Below, one piece after another: positions 8,793 to 16,766 of a DNA stretch of 64,000 bases. This stretch comes from Pseudomonas knackmussii B13. GTDB taxonomy: Bacteria > Pseudomonadota > Gammaproteobacteria > Pseudomonadales > Pseudomonadaceae. The number at the start of each line of letters is the position of its first letter. Within the stretch, counting starts at the first letter, position 1. A program made the position numbers and the translations under genes. Location: the NCBI RefSeq assembly GCF_000689415.1, contig NZ_HG322950.1:5277501-5341500 (forward strand), written 5' to 3'. The notes beneath the pieces are model-generated. The model had not been told where the DNA came from, did not search any database, and saw only the letters and a program-made list of their open reading frames with translations.

Positions 8793-9302
8793 TCAGAGCT
8801 CCTCGCAGTTGATCTGCCATCCGTGGGTGTTTGCCGCAGGGTCCATGTCGCCCTGGGGGCGCTTCGCCGAGACGGTGAACATCGGCATCCAGCACACCTG
8901 ATACGCGGTAGCTCCGGTCACCGGAGTGACCTCGGCATTTGCGCCACTCAGCGCCAGCTCCGCCTCTACCCAGTCGCGGCCGACCAGTGCCAGCGCCCAG
9001 GGCGCGAAATCCGGCCGGGGCGTGCCAACGATGACGAAGCTGGTCGAGGTGCTGACGATCGAGAGCTGCTTCGTGCAGCGCAGCTCGAGCGGCTGGGTGT
9101 AATCCAGGCCATCGAGGCCGGGCGGCATCCAGCCGGAGCCGCTCAGCGCGATCGCCGAGCGCTCCCAGTGCGTCATGGGCACGCCCACGCCGCCGCTCAG
9201 CCGGACGATCTCCGGACCGCCCAGTGGCGTGATCGACTGTGACACGCTGCCAGCGTGCGGCACGATCGGCACGCCACCCAGCATGACCATGGGAAGGGAC
9301 AT
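8793..9302 (-). CDS. Putative distal tail protein
   Basis: A 169-residue, beta-rich protein encoded directly after the tape measure gene and abutting the hub candidate start without a gap. In siphophages this slot normally encodes the distal tail (Dit-like) or minor tail protein that joins tube and hub. No diagnostic motif is seen. Confidence 0.45.
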   Translation of the reverse strand: MSLPMVMLGGVPIVPHAGSVSQSITPLGGPEIVRLSGGVGVPMTHWERSAIALSGSGWMPPGLDGLDYTQPLELRCTKQLSIVSTSTSFVIVGTPRPDFAPWALALVGRDWVEAELALSGANAEVTPVTGATAYQVCWMPMFTVSAKRPQGDMDPAANTHGWQINCEEL

Positions 9303-9324
9303 TCAGCTGCTCCAGAAAAGAGAA

Positions 9325-9342
9325 GGCCCCGCGAGCGGGGCC
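9325..9342 (-). terminator. Hairpin downstream of tape measure gene
   Basis: Inverted repeat GGCCCCGC-GA-GCGGGGCC sits in the 44-base gap between the tape measure stop and the next gene. The minus strand continues with a pyrimidine-rich TTCTCTTTTC tract. It may be a partial terminator read through by antitermination. Confidence 0.45.
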
Positions 9343-9346
9343 AGGT

Positions 9347-11941
9347 TCAAGGCTTGGTTCGACGGTGCCCCTTCTTCAGGGACTCCCGGTGCAGAGCGGT
9401 GAACTGGTCGCCGGAGGCCTGCATGCTGTAGGACCTGCCGTCCAGCTGCAGCACCACGGTGCCCAGGCTATCCCCGCCTCCACCGGCGGCCAGCGCCTGA
9501 GACAGCTGCGGGATGCTCGGCACCAGCCGCGGAGACACCAGACCGCCAGTGGCGTACCCACGCCAGCCGCGACCAATCTGCGCGCGCATCGCCTGCATGG
9601 TGTTCTGGAACCCATACAGCCGAATGCGCTCGAGGAACGACAGTGCACCGGGCTCGCGCACCACTTCCTTCGGCTGGACGTGCTCGTCCGCATGCACCAC
9701 ACCCGCCGGCTGGTACTTGCCGCCGGGGCCGGTCCATCCACCTTCAGCGAAGCCGGCAGACGTATCGGAGGTCGGGAAGCTCACCTGCGGACTCACCGTG
9801 CCAGGCGCCTGCATCTCCGCCGGCGCCTGCAGGGTGACCGGAATCACCATCTGCTGCGCGAGGCCCGCCGCGATCTGCTCCATCTGCGCACGCAGAGCGT
9901 CCAGGCTCTCGGCATTGAGGCCGAACGACACCTGCACGTTCTGAATCCGCTGAATTCGCTCCTCGAGGTCGGACAGGTTCATGCCGTTGATGGCATCGAC
10001 AGCCTTGGCATTGCCGGAGTCGATCTCCGCGGCCTGGTTCGCGATCCCTTCAAGCTCCTTCGCAACCCCGTCGAAGCCGTAACTGTTATCACCGGCCTCC
10101 TTCAACTGCTGGAGCATCTGCAGAGCCCGGCGAGACTCGTCGATCGCTTTCTGGGTGTCTCCTGACTGAAGGGCGTTCCGGGCGCTGACCTTGGCCTGGG
10201 TAACGTCGCCGAAGCTCGCCTCGCCGGAAGCCCCCGAAGACGCCACTCCAGCGCGCAGATCCGCGAACTCCTTGCGGACATCCGCCTGCCGGCTCATCGC
10301 AGTCTGCAGGTCCTTGGTGGACTGATCCAGCAGGGCCTTGGTCTTGTCGATCTGGCCATTGAGGTCGGCGACCATCTCGTCCTGAACGCGCTTCAGGTTG
10401 GCCTTGTGCTCCTTGTAGACCTGCTCGCGGGCGCGCTGCTCCTTCCGAATCGCTTCGGTCAGGTCGCCCTCTTTCTCGACCACCAGGTTGTTCGTACCGT
10501 TGATGGATTTCGCCAGGTCGTTGATCCAGTTCGCGATGCCATCAGTGACGCCGCTCTCTTTCGCAAAGCGCCCCATGCGCTTCTGTAGCTCACTGAAAAC
10601 ACGACTGATCGAAGCTCCGATTTCTGGAGCAAAAGACTCGAGATCCTTGCGCATTTGAGGCAGCTGACTGCGAAGCGCCGTGACGACCTGCTCCGTCGAC
10701 AGCTTTCCTTCCGTCGCCATCTGCCGCAACTCCCCGATCGTTACGCCCAGCGAATCGGCCAGAGCGCCAGCGATACGATCGGAGCCTTCGAGAACGCTGT
10801 TGAACTCGTCGCCGCGGAGAGTGCCGCTTGCCAGTGCTTGGGACAGCTGCTGGATTACCGAAGCGGATTCTTCTGCTGAGGCGCCGCCGACCTTCAGGCC
10901 AATGGAAACTGCCTCAATCGTGTCCAGCGCGGCCTGCTGATCCATGCCAACGTCACGAAGCGGACGCTGCAGCCGCGAGTAAAGCCCGATCAGGTCGCCG
11001 ACATCCCCCTGGGTTTTGTCAGCAATCTTGTCGAGCTCAACTTGTGCGTTGTTGAATTCGTCTTGGGACTGAGTGGCCAGCCTAAGACGCGCGTCCAGGC
11101 GACCAACTTCGTCGGACCCTTTCGCGGTCTTCTCCGCGACAACAGCAAGACCAGTGGCAAGCGCAGCGCCAGCCAGGACCGCCCCGCCCCCTTTTACCTT
11201 TGACAGGATTGGGAGCTCACCGCCCAGGCCGGAAAGCGCGCCGCCGGATGACGAGCCTTCGCCGGCACCGTCCCCTCCTCCTCCCGCAGCGGCCCGGCGC
11301 CGCACCTCTGCCTGGGTCAGGCGATCAATCGCTCGACGCGTAGAGTCGACCTGGCTCTTGTACTGAGCCTCGGCCACGGTCAGTTGTGATGCGGTTAGCA
11401 CGCCCGAGGCTTTCAGGCGGGCCATGTCGCCATTCAGGGACGTCAACTGCATGCGCAGCTGTCGCAACTGGTCGATCCCAAGATTCGAGCGTGCGGAAGA
11501 CAGCAGGCTATCAGCCTGGCCAGCGGTCAGCCGCTTGCTGTATTCGGAGCGCAGTCGAGATCGCTCCTCGGTCAGATTTCTGGTGTCGACTCCCGCACCT
11601 TGGAGGTCTGCCCGCAGAGAGCTCAGACGCACCTGCTGCTGCGCCTGAGCCCTGTCCAGCCGCTGAAGTTCGGTAACTGCAGCCCGGTAGCTCTGCTGAA
11701 GTGCCTTGCTTGGCGTTCCAGCGCGCGCCAGTTCGTTTCCCAGATCTCGGACCCGGCTCCGAGCCTCCTCAGCGGCGCGCGCTCCACCCTCAAGATCATC
11801 CTCAAGGTCCCGAAATGCCTTGATCTGCCCCAAGGGTCGCTCGATCTCGCGGACCAGCTTTTGGTATTCAGTCCGAAATGCTCCGATGTTGCGGGTAGCC
11901 CCATCCACGTCGGCGCCAAGGCGGACTTCAATATCGGTCAT
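9347..11941 (-). CDS. Tail tape measure protein
   Basis: An 864-residue protein with a long coiled-coil N-terminal third (residues about 20-215), a Gly/Ser/Ala-rich hydrophobic segment (about 220-275) and then the conserved tape-measure segment containing GDEFNSVLEGSDRIAGAL. A second coiled-coil region follows (about 480-700). In siphophages tape measure length sets tail length; at about 0.15 nm per residue this predicts a tail of roughly 130 nm (inference). Its start lies directly behind the tail chaperone frameshift stop at 11946-11948. Confidence 0.9.
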   Translation of the reverse strand: MTDIEVRLGADVDGATRNIGAFRTEYQKLVREIERPLGQIKAFRDLEDDLEGGARAAEEARSRVRDLGNELARAGTPSKALQQSYRAAVTELQRLDRAQAQQQVRLSSLRADLQGAGVDTRNLTEERSRLRSEYSKRLTAGQADSLLSSARSNLGIDQLRQLRMQLTSLNGDMARLKASGVLTASQLTVAEAQYKSQVDSTRRAIDRLTQAEVRRRAAAGGGGDGAGEGSSSGGALSGLGGELPILSKVKGGGAVLAGAALATGLAVVAEKTAKGSDEVGRLDARLRLATQSQDEFNNAQVELDKIADKTQGDVGDLIGLYSRLQRPLRDVGMDQQAALDTIEAVSIGLKVGGASAEESASVIQQLSQALASGTLRGDEFNSVLEGSDRIAGALADSLGVTIGELRQMATEGKLSTEQVVTALRSQLPQMRKDLESFAPEIGASISRVFSELQKRMGRFAKESGVTDGIANWINDLAKSINGTNNLVVEKEGDLTEAIRKEQRAREQVYKEHKANLKRVQDEMVADLNGQIDKTKALLDQSTKDLQTAMSRQADVRKEFADLRAGVASSGASGEASFGDVTQAKVSARNALQSGDTQKAIDESRRALQMLQQLKEAGDNSYGFDGVAKELEGIANQAAEIDSGNAKAVDAINGMNLSDLEERIQRIQNVQVSFGLNAESLDALRAQMEQIAAGLAQQMVIPVTLQAPAEMQAPGTVSPQVSFPTSDTSAGFAEGGWTGPGGKYQPAGVVHADEHVQPKEVVREPGALSFLERIRLYGFQNTMQAMRAQIGRGWRGYATGGLVSPRLVPSIPQLSQALAAGGGGDSLGTVVLQLDGRSYSMQASGDQFTALHRESLKKGHRRTKP

Positions 11942-11945
11942 GGTG

Positions 11946-12057
11946 TTATCCCTTCAGGGCACGCAGAAACAGGCGCCACGGGTAGGTCAGAACAGAGGAA
12001 TGGCCTGCGCGCGCAAGAGCGCAGATGGATTCCTCGAGAGCGATTAGGGACGCCCCC
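11946..12057 (-). other. Apparent -1 frameshift extension of the tail assembly chaperone
   Basis: Downstream of a G5 run (12057-12053) at the end of the 103-codon chaperone ORF, the -1 frame stays open for 35 codons and stops at 11948-11946, two bases before the tape measure RBS/start zone. The extension reads SLIALEESICALARAGHSS then LTYPWRLFLRALKG. The GH...YPW..F pattern is what gpT-type extensions of lambda-like gpG/gpGT look like. This suggests a 136-residue frameshift product next to the 103-residue unshifted one. The slip codons are CGG GGG CGT, not the lambda GGGAAAG. Confidence 0.6.
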
Positions 12058-12355
12058 GGGGCCTGCTCATCCGCTCCCCCATCGCGAAAAAATGGCGGTT
12101 CATCGCCTTGCACTGATCGAGCACTTCGGCCAGCTGGCTCGGCAGCATCTGCTCTACCTGAGCCTTGGTCAGCGTGGTAAAGGCCAACAGGTCGCGCAGC
12201 CGGATCTCCTCAAACAGAAAATCCCCAGCAACGTCGACTTCGCTATCGAGGCCATCGCCAAGGATCAGCGCCCTGACTTCCGCCACTGTGAGTTCCTTGA
12301 TGGTGAACTCGAATCCCGCAATGGAAACGACCTTACGGCCCGCAACCTCGGACAT
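12044..12355 (-). CDS. Phage tail assembly chaperone (gpG-like)
   Basis: A 103-residue protein encoded just before the tape measure gene, the fixed place of tail assembly chaperones in siphophages. The N-terminal FTIKELTVAEVRAL segment is typical of this family. The C-terminus is basic and ends in RPRGRP at a GC-rich slip-prone site; the open -1 frame beyond it supports a gpGT-type fusion. These proteins bind the tape measure protein and bring tail tube subunits to it. Confidence 0.7.
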   Translation of the reverse strand: MSEVAGRKVVSIAGFEFTIKELTVAEVRALILGDGLDSEVDVAGDFLFEEIRLRDLLAFTTLTKAQVEQMLPSQLAEVLDQCKAMNRHFFAMGERMSRPRGRP

Positions 12356-12372
12356 GCTTTTCTCCAGACAAT

Positions 12373-12396
12373 AAAAAACCCGCCGAAGCGGGTTTC
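12373..12396 (-). terminator. Terminator downstream of the exported moron gene
   Basis: Hairpin AAACCCGC-CGAA-GCGGGTTT, read on the minus strand, is followed by a TTTTTTAT tract. It follows the moron stop by about 17 bases and precedes the chaperone gene. Confidence 0.65.
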
Positions 12397-12412
12397 TCTG
12401 TGTAACGAGGGA

Positions 12413-12694
12413 TCAGCAGGACTTGTCGGACCTGGTGATCACGATCTTCTCATCGGGCGCACTGCAAGAAATCAGCACGCTGCCATCGGCAGTGCATATC
12501 CTGGTAACGGTCATTTGCGATGTGTTCACGATGTGAACGATGTCACTCGGCGGGACATTGAGCTGAGTAATGACTTTGGACTGAGTTGCCTGGCACTCGT
12601 CGAAGGTTGCATGCGCAGACTGAGACGATGCCTCCGCCCAGGCCCCGCCAGACAAGGTCGCAACAAGGCATGCAACTGAAACTCTCGAAAGCAT
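12413..12694 (-). CDS. Small exported protein of unknown function (moron in tail operon)
   Basis: A 93-residue protein with a clear Sec signal peptide (hydrophobic VACLVATLSGGAWA, cleavage near AWA-EA at about residue 21). The mature part of about 72 residues has four cysteines (near 34, 67, 77 and the C-terminal residue 93), compatible with two disulfides in the periplasm. It sits between tail tube and tail chaperone genes, has a strong GGGAGGG RBS and its own terminator. That is the hallmark of a moron, an accessory gene inserted in the structural operon. No homologous family is recognised. Confidence 0.65.
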   Translation of the reverse strand: MLSRVSVACLVATLSGGAWAEASSQSAHATFDECQATQSKVITQLNVPPSDIVHIVNTSQMTVTRICTADGSVLISCSAPDEKIVITRSDKSC

Positions 12695-12750
12695 TGGGTT
12701 TCCCTCCCATCAGATGACGGGAAGGAATGTACCCAACGCCGGCCAGCCCG

Positions 12751-13503
12751 TCACGCGGCGGCCTTCTCCTTCTTGATGCGGCAATACTTCGACTTGCCGG
12801 GGCCGACCTTGGTCGGATCGGAGAGCACCTTGGCGGTCGCCTGCGACTGCAAGAAGTCGTCGGTATTGATCCAGTCCTGTTGGTTCGCCGGGTTCAGGCG
12901 GCAGCGCCAGTAACGGCACTCGATGCGCTTCTGGGTACCGGCGGCGTTCTCGCCTTCGAAGAGGAACTCGAAGACCTTGCCACTGTTGGTCAGCGCCTCG
13001 ACAACATCCACCGCGGCGCTGGTGTAGCTGACCTTCACCGGAGTGGCCGCGCTGATCGCGCCGCCCTCGATGAACTCGATGCCGGAGCCGGTCATAACGT
13101 AGTCGGTGCCTTCTTCGTAGGTGGTAGTGCCGGCGTCGTTGGTGACTTCGGTGATTTCGAGCGGCATCTGCGCCAGCGCCACGGTCGCGCCCGGCACAGC
13201 CGTCACGGCTTCATCGTCGATGGTGGTCGATGCAACGCTGGATGCGTCGCCCCAGACCAGCGCGGCCAGCACCCAGGTGTAGAGCTCGCGGAAGTTGATC
13301 GACAGGTTCATGCCGGTGATGCGCGAAACCGCGTCGTATTCGCCGCCCTGAGGGGTGGTGGTGTCGTTCAGGGTGATGTCGTTGGTCTCGATCGCCTGCT
13401 GGATGGTGGACACCAGACCAACCTTCTTGAACGGGTCGCTGGTACCGGCCAGGCGCGCCTTCAGCCAGCCGCCGATGATGAACGTCTCTTTCTCTTGAGC
13501 CAT
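12751..13503 (-). CDS. Major tail tube protein
   Basis: A 250-residue protein placed two genes before the tape measure, as tail tube proteins are. The N-terminal part (residues 1-100) carries KARLAGTSDPFKKVGLVST and a beta-rich core; the C-terminal part (RYWRCRLNPANQQDWINTDD) is typical of Pseudomonas siphophage tube proteins. The ATG at 13503 is preferred over an upstream in-frame start because it follows a good RBS (AGAGGAAACCCCC context). Confidence 0.75.
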   Translation of the reverse strand: MAQEKETFIIGGWLKARLAGTSDPFKKVGLVSTIQQAIETNDITLNDTTTPQGGEYDAVSRITGMNLSINFRELYTWVLAALVWGDASSVASTTIDDEAVTAVPGATVALAQMPLEITEVTNDAGTTTYEEGTDYVMTGSGIEFIEGGAISAATPVKVSYTSAAVDVVEALTNSGKVFEFLFEGENAAGTQKRIECRYWRCRLNPANQQDWINTDDFLQSQATAKVLSDPTKVGPGKSKYCRIKKEKAAA

Positions 13504-13541
13504 GGGGGTTTCCTCTGGCCACACGGGGCCGGTGATGGGCG

Positions 13542-14006
13542 TCAGCCCTTCTGGATAACGGTTTTCAGGTAGATGGGGATCACCACAGTGGCGCAGCGCA
13601 GGCCTTCGCCCGGCGGGAAGCTCTGCGCCGCACCGTAGGTGGCTGCGGTGACGCCTTTCGGCAGCCAGGCCGGGAGCTGATTCAACTCCGGCATCAGGCA
13701 GCGCAGCAGGTCCTCCTGCAGGTCTTCCAGCGCGTCGTCGTAGCCGTCGAAGCCAGCCTCGACGGCGCCGATGACGTGGAAGCCGGGATGAACCACCATC
13801 GCCGCCGGCCCCGGCTTGGGCTCGAGGTCGCGGGCCTTCTGCACGACAATCAGCGGGAAGCCGCTGGTGTCCTGGTTGACGATGTCCGTCAGCCAGCCAG
13901 ACGAGACGCGCTCGCCTGCATTGGTCCGGTAGCCATTGGCCGGCGTGATGCTGCCCAGCCGCCGAATCATGGCCTTGCGGCCCTCGGTGATAAGGTTGGG
14001 TTTCAT
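13542..14006 (-). CDS. Tail completion/terminator protein
   Basis: A 154-residue protein translated from an ATG overlapping the previous stop (ATGA at 14003-14006), which excludes the longer frame upstream. Order (cement, head-tail joining, this gene, tail tube) matches the lambda gpU/HK97 gp10 position, where a small protein caps the tail tube. The DGYDDALEDLQEDLLR segment gives an amphipathic helix typical of gpU-like proteins. Identification is mainly by synteny. Confidence 0.55.
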   Translation of the reverse strand: MKPNLITEGRKAMIRRLGSITPANGYRTNAGERVSSGWLTDIVNQDTSGFPLIVVQKARDLEPKPGPAAMVVHPGFHVIGAVEAGFDGYDDALEDLQEDLLRCLMPELNQLPAWLPKGVTAATYGAAQSFPPGEGLRCATVVIPIYLKTVIQKG

Positions 14007-14317
14007 AGCTTGGTCGTCGCTGCAGTGATGGCGTGGCCGTCGTCGGCGATGAGCTTGTTGATCTGGAAGCGCTCGGCTCCGATCGAGAAGACGTCGCCGC
14101 GTTCGGCCCCAGCCAGGTCCTGCTTTAGCCAGGTGAAGCCAACCTGGCCGGTCACGAAGATGCCGTCGGCGCCCTCGTAGGCCAGGTTCCGATCGATCAC
14201 GACAGGTACGCCGCAAGGCGGGCGTTGGCCCGTCTTGTCGGTGAACTGGGCCACGCCATCGTTGAAGGTCGTGACCGCCAGGCGATGCAGGCGATCACGC
14301 ATGCTGGCCCAGCCCAT
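14003..14317 (-). CDS. Head-tail joining protein (lambda FII-like position)
   Basis: A 104-residue, beta-rich protein 3 bases after the cement protein gene and overlapping the next gene by 4 bases. Small proteins here (gpFII, PF05354-like) attach to the connector and form the tail docking surface. The PVVIDRNLAYEGADG and FSIGAERFQINKLIADDG segments resemble that family. Confidence 0.55.
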   Translation of the reverse strand: MGWASMRDRLHRLAVTTFNDGVAQFTDKTGQRPPCGVPVVIDRNLAYEGADGIFVTGQVGFTWLKQDLAGAERGDVFSIGAERFQINKLIADDGHAITAATTKL

Positions 14318-14320
14318 GGC

Positions 14321-14674
14321 TTAGCTGGCCGCCGCCGGCGCCGAAACGCCGTTCAGGCGCACACGGCCGACCGCGGACGGGTTGGCCGCGACTTCGGTTA
14401 CCGCGCCCACCAGGACCAGACCAGTCGCCGAAGCGTTGCTCAGGATGCCGCTGGCAGGGTTCATGTACGCCAGGTCGCCGACCGCCCAGGCCTGCGCGCT
14501 GGTTTTGGTCAGCTCGAAAACGCCGGTGGTCTTCAGGGCCACCGGGTCGCCGGCCGCCTCGCTGGTAGCAGCCACGCCGACGATCGCGCCGACCTTGTAG
14601 AGCTTGCCGGAGACGGTGCCGCCAGCAGGAGCCGGTACGGTGATGACGTCGCCGTTCTGGATGAAGGTCTTCAT
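14321..14674 (-). CDS. Capsid cement/decoration protein (DUF2190-like)
   Basis: A 117-residue protein starting MKTFIQNGDVITVPAPAGGT, the typical opening of DUF2190-type decoration proteins, and encoded directly after the major capsid gene. These proteins sit on three-fold or local three-fold axes and stabilise the expanded capsid. The ATG at 14674 fits a GAGAG RBS and family length better than the upstream in-frame ATG. Confidence 0.75.
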   Translation of the reverse strand: MKTFIQNGDVITVPAPAGGTVSGKLYKVGAIVGVAATSEAAGDPVALKTTGVFELTKTSAQAWAVGDLAYMNPASGILSNASATGLVLVGAVTEVAANPSAVGRVRLNGVSAPAAAS

Positions 14675-14709
14675 ATGGACTCTCTCTCGAAGGGTGCAGA
14701 AACACAAAG

Positions 14710-14727
14710 GGCGCCATGCGGCGCCCC
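14710..14727 (-). terminator. Hairpin downstream of major capsid gene
   Basis: Inverted repeat GGGCGCC-ATGC-GGCGCCC in the gap between capsid and cement genes, with only an interrupted U tract (TTTGTGTTT) on the minus strand. It probably stabilises the capsid mRNA or terminates weakly. Confidence 0.4.
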
Positions 14728-14744
14728 GGTGAGGTCAGGCGGGA

Positions 14745-16766
14745 TCAGTTGCCCGCGTTCTTGTAGGTGCCGCGGTAGTCGACCCAGGCGGCACCGAATA
14801 CCAGGCGAGCCTTGATCTCCATGCCGTCAACCTCGAAGCCCTGACGGGTCTCGGTGAACACACCCTGCTCGCCCTCGAGGTAGGCGTACTCGAAGGTATC
14901 CACAACGCCAGGGGCCGCGTAGAGGTACCACTGGTTGCCCTCGATGCGAGCATCGACGATCACGGTAAGCGCAGCGTTGCGGCTGTCGTTGATGTCGGAG
15001 TTCTTCGCCGGCACGTAGTTGGAACTGGTGAACTGGTATGCCTCCAGCTCCTTGTCCGGCCCTACCACCAGGTACTCCGGAGCCACGTTGAGGAAGTGAC
15101 CAGCTTTGGACTTCTGCTTACGCATCGCCGCGCGAGCGGCAGCCAGACTGGCCGTGCTGATGGCGCCGCCAGACTGGCGGTGCTGAGTGCTGAGGGCGCC
15201 GCCACTGGCGGCCACGTTGCCGTGCGTGGTGTCGTAGATGGTGTGGCCATCCACGAAGTTGGGGTTGCTCAGCAGCAGGCCCCATACCAGGTTCGACTCG
15301 GTCTGGCCGGCGGCAGCACCGAGAGCTTGGGGAATGCGGGTCAGCGCCGACAGGTCGTCGTTGACGATGGATTCCCAGGTGATGGCAATGATCTTGCCGA
15401 ACTTGGTCACCTTGATCGGGGCGCCCTCTTCGTCGAGAGTGCCGTATTCGTACTCGCCCGACTCGTTGACCTGTTTCAGGGCCGCGATGTCGCCCAGGGC
15501 GACGCGGGTAGCTTCGCGGAAGTCCGGCAGAGTGGTTTGGCGGCCCAGCGGGCGCCAGGTCTGCGGCGCCAGCTCATACGCGGCGCGCAGGGTGCGGTTC
15601 ACAGTGCTGCCCAGCAGCAGCGGGAAGTCGCTGGTGGTGTGCATGCCGGCGGCGCGGACGGACTCGGCACTGCAGCCAAGGGCGGCGGTGGCGATCTCGC
15701 GCGCAGTCAGGCCGCGGGCGTTGCCACCGGCTACATCGATGCACTCGCGGGCCAGGTCCAACAGGCGCATGCCGCGGAACTCGCGAGCGGTGTCTTCCAG
15801 CTTCACCGCCGGGTTGCAGCGATGCTGCAGCGCATTCTCCATGGCGGAGCGCTTGGCGCGCAGCACGGCGAGGTCAACGGTGCCAGACGGAGTCGGCTGC
15901 GAGCTGCGGGTAGGCGGCTGGTCCTGCTGCTGACGCTCAGCCAGCTTGTCGATCATGGCGGTGCTGGCCTGCTCGGTGGTTACGCCACGCTCGATCAGCT
16001 CATCGGCGAAGGCCTCGTCCAGGCCCACCTTACGCGCCATCAGGCGGATGGCCTGGCCACGCTTGCGCTCGCCCTCGGCCGCCTCGCGACGGGCAGTGTC
16101 CTCAGCCGCGCGGATTTCTTCTTCGGTCATCTTGGTTTCCTCTTGGGGTTTGGCCGAGACGGCCGGTTGCTCGGTCGGCGCGGCGGCCTCCCGGGTTTCG
16201 AATACGGTGTTGAAGCGCGGGCCCTTGTAGTCGCCCTGCTCGGTTGCGCTGCGGACCTTGGCGCCATCGTCGAAGCCGATCGGCACCAGCGAGAGCTCCA
16301 TAGGCTCCCAGTCCACCGCGCGGTAGGTGGGCAGCTTGTCGTCGGGCTCCTCGGTCATTTCGTAGCGGTGCACCGAGTAGCCGACGCTGATGTTCCGCAG
16401 GATGCCGTCGCGCACATCGCGGAAGATCGGCTCGACGTCGTCGCGCTGGCTGAAGCGAATCAGGGCCCGGCCCTCGCCGCTTTCAATCCAGGCCTTCTCG
16501 ACCACGCCGATAACGTCGTCCAGCTCCCAGGAGCTGTGGGTGTTGAGGAAAGGAGCGCCGTTGTTCAGCCGATCCAGGCGCACGGCCGAATCGCTGACCT
16601 CCAGCTCTTCCATATAGCTGCCGATGTCCCAGGACCAGCGGCGCCCCTTCGCGCCAGTGGTCCAGGTGATCTCGACAGTGCGATCGTCGATGTTCACCGA
16701 GTCAGGGCGAACGGCCGCGCGCAGCTGCAGCAGCGGCGTATCAAACGTTTGTGCTTTCGCCGTCAT
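14745..16766 (-). CDS. Prohead protease/major capsid protein fusion
   Basis: A 673-residue protein. Residues 1 to about 190 are a prohead maturation protease of the U35-like fold, with an H-containing LNTHSSWELDDVIG segment and later a Ser-containing GILRNISVGYSV segment as likely catalytic parts. Residues about 200-290 are a charged, helical scaffold-like linker rich in E, A, R and Q. Residues about 300-673 are an HK97-fold capsid domain. Families with protease and capsid in one ORF are known from Pseudomonas phages. The ATG at 16766 overlaps the portal gene by 26 bases; the longer frame upstream is portal shadow. Confidence 0.85.
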   Translation of the reverse strand: MTAKAQTFDTPLLQLRAAVRPDSVNIDDRTVEITWTTGAKGRRWSWDIGSYMEELEVSDSAVRLDRLNNGAPFLNTHSSWELDDVIGVVEKAWIESGEGRALIRFSQRDDVEPIFRDVRDGILRNISVGYSVHRYEMTEEPDDKLPTYRAVDWEPMELSLVPIGFDDGAKVRSATEQGDYKGPRFNTVFETREAAAPTEQPAVSAKPQEETKMTEEEIRAAEDTARREAAEGERKRGQAIRLMARKVGLDEAFADELIERGVTTEQASTAMIDKLAERQQQDQPPTRSSQPTPSGTVDLAVLRAKRSAMENALQHRCNPAVKLEDTAREFRGMRLLDLARECIDVAGGNARGLTAREIATAALGCSAESVRAAGMHTTSDFPLLLGSTVNRTLRAAYELAPQTWRPLGRQTTLPDFREATRVALGDIAALKQVNESGEYEYGTLDEEGAPIKVTKFGKIIAITWESIVNDDLSALTRIPQALGAAAGQTESNLVWGLLLSNPNFVDGHTIYDTTHGNVAASGGALSTQHRQSGGAISTASLAAARAAMRKQKSKAGHFLNVAPEYLVVGPDKELEAYQFTSSNYVPAKNSDINDSRNAALTVIVDARIEGNQWYLYAAPGVVDTFEYAYLEGEQGVFTETRQGFEVDGMEIKARLVFGAAWVDYRGTYKNAGN

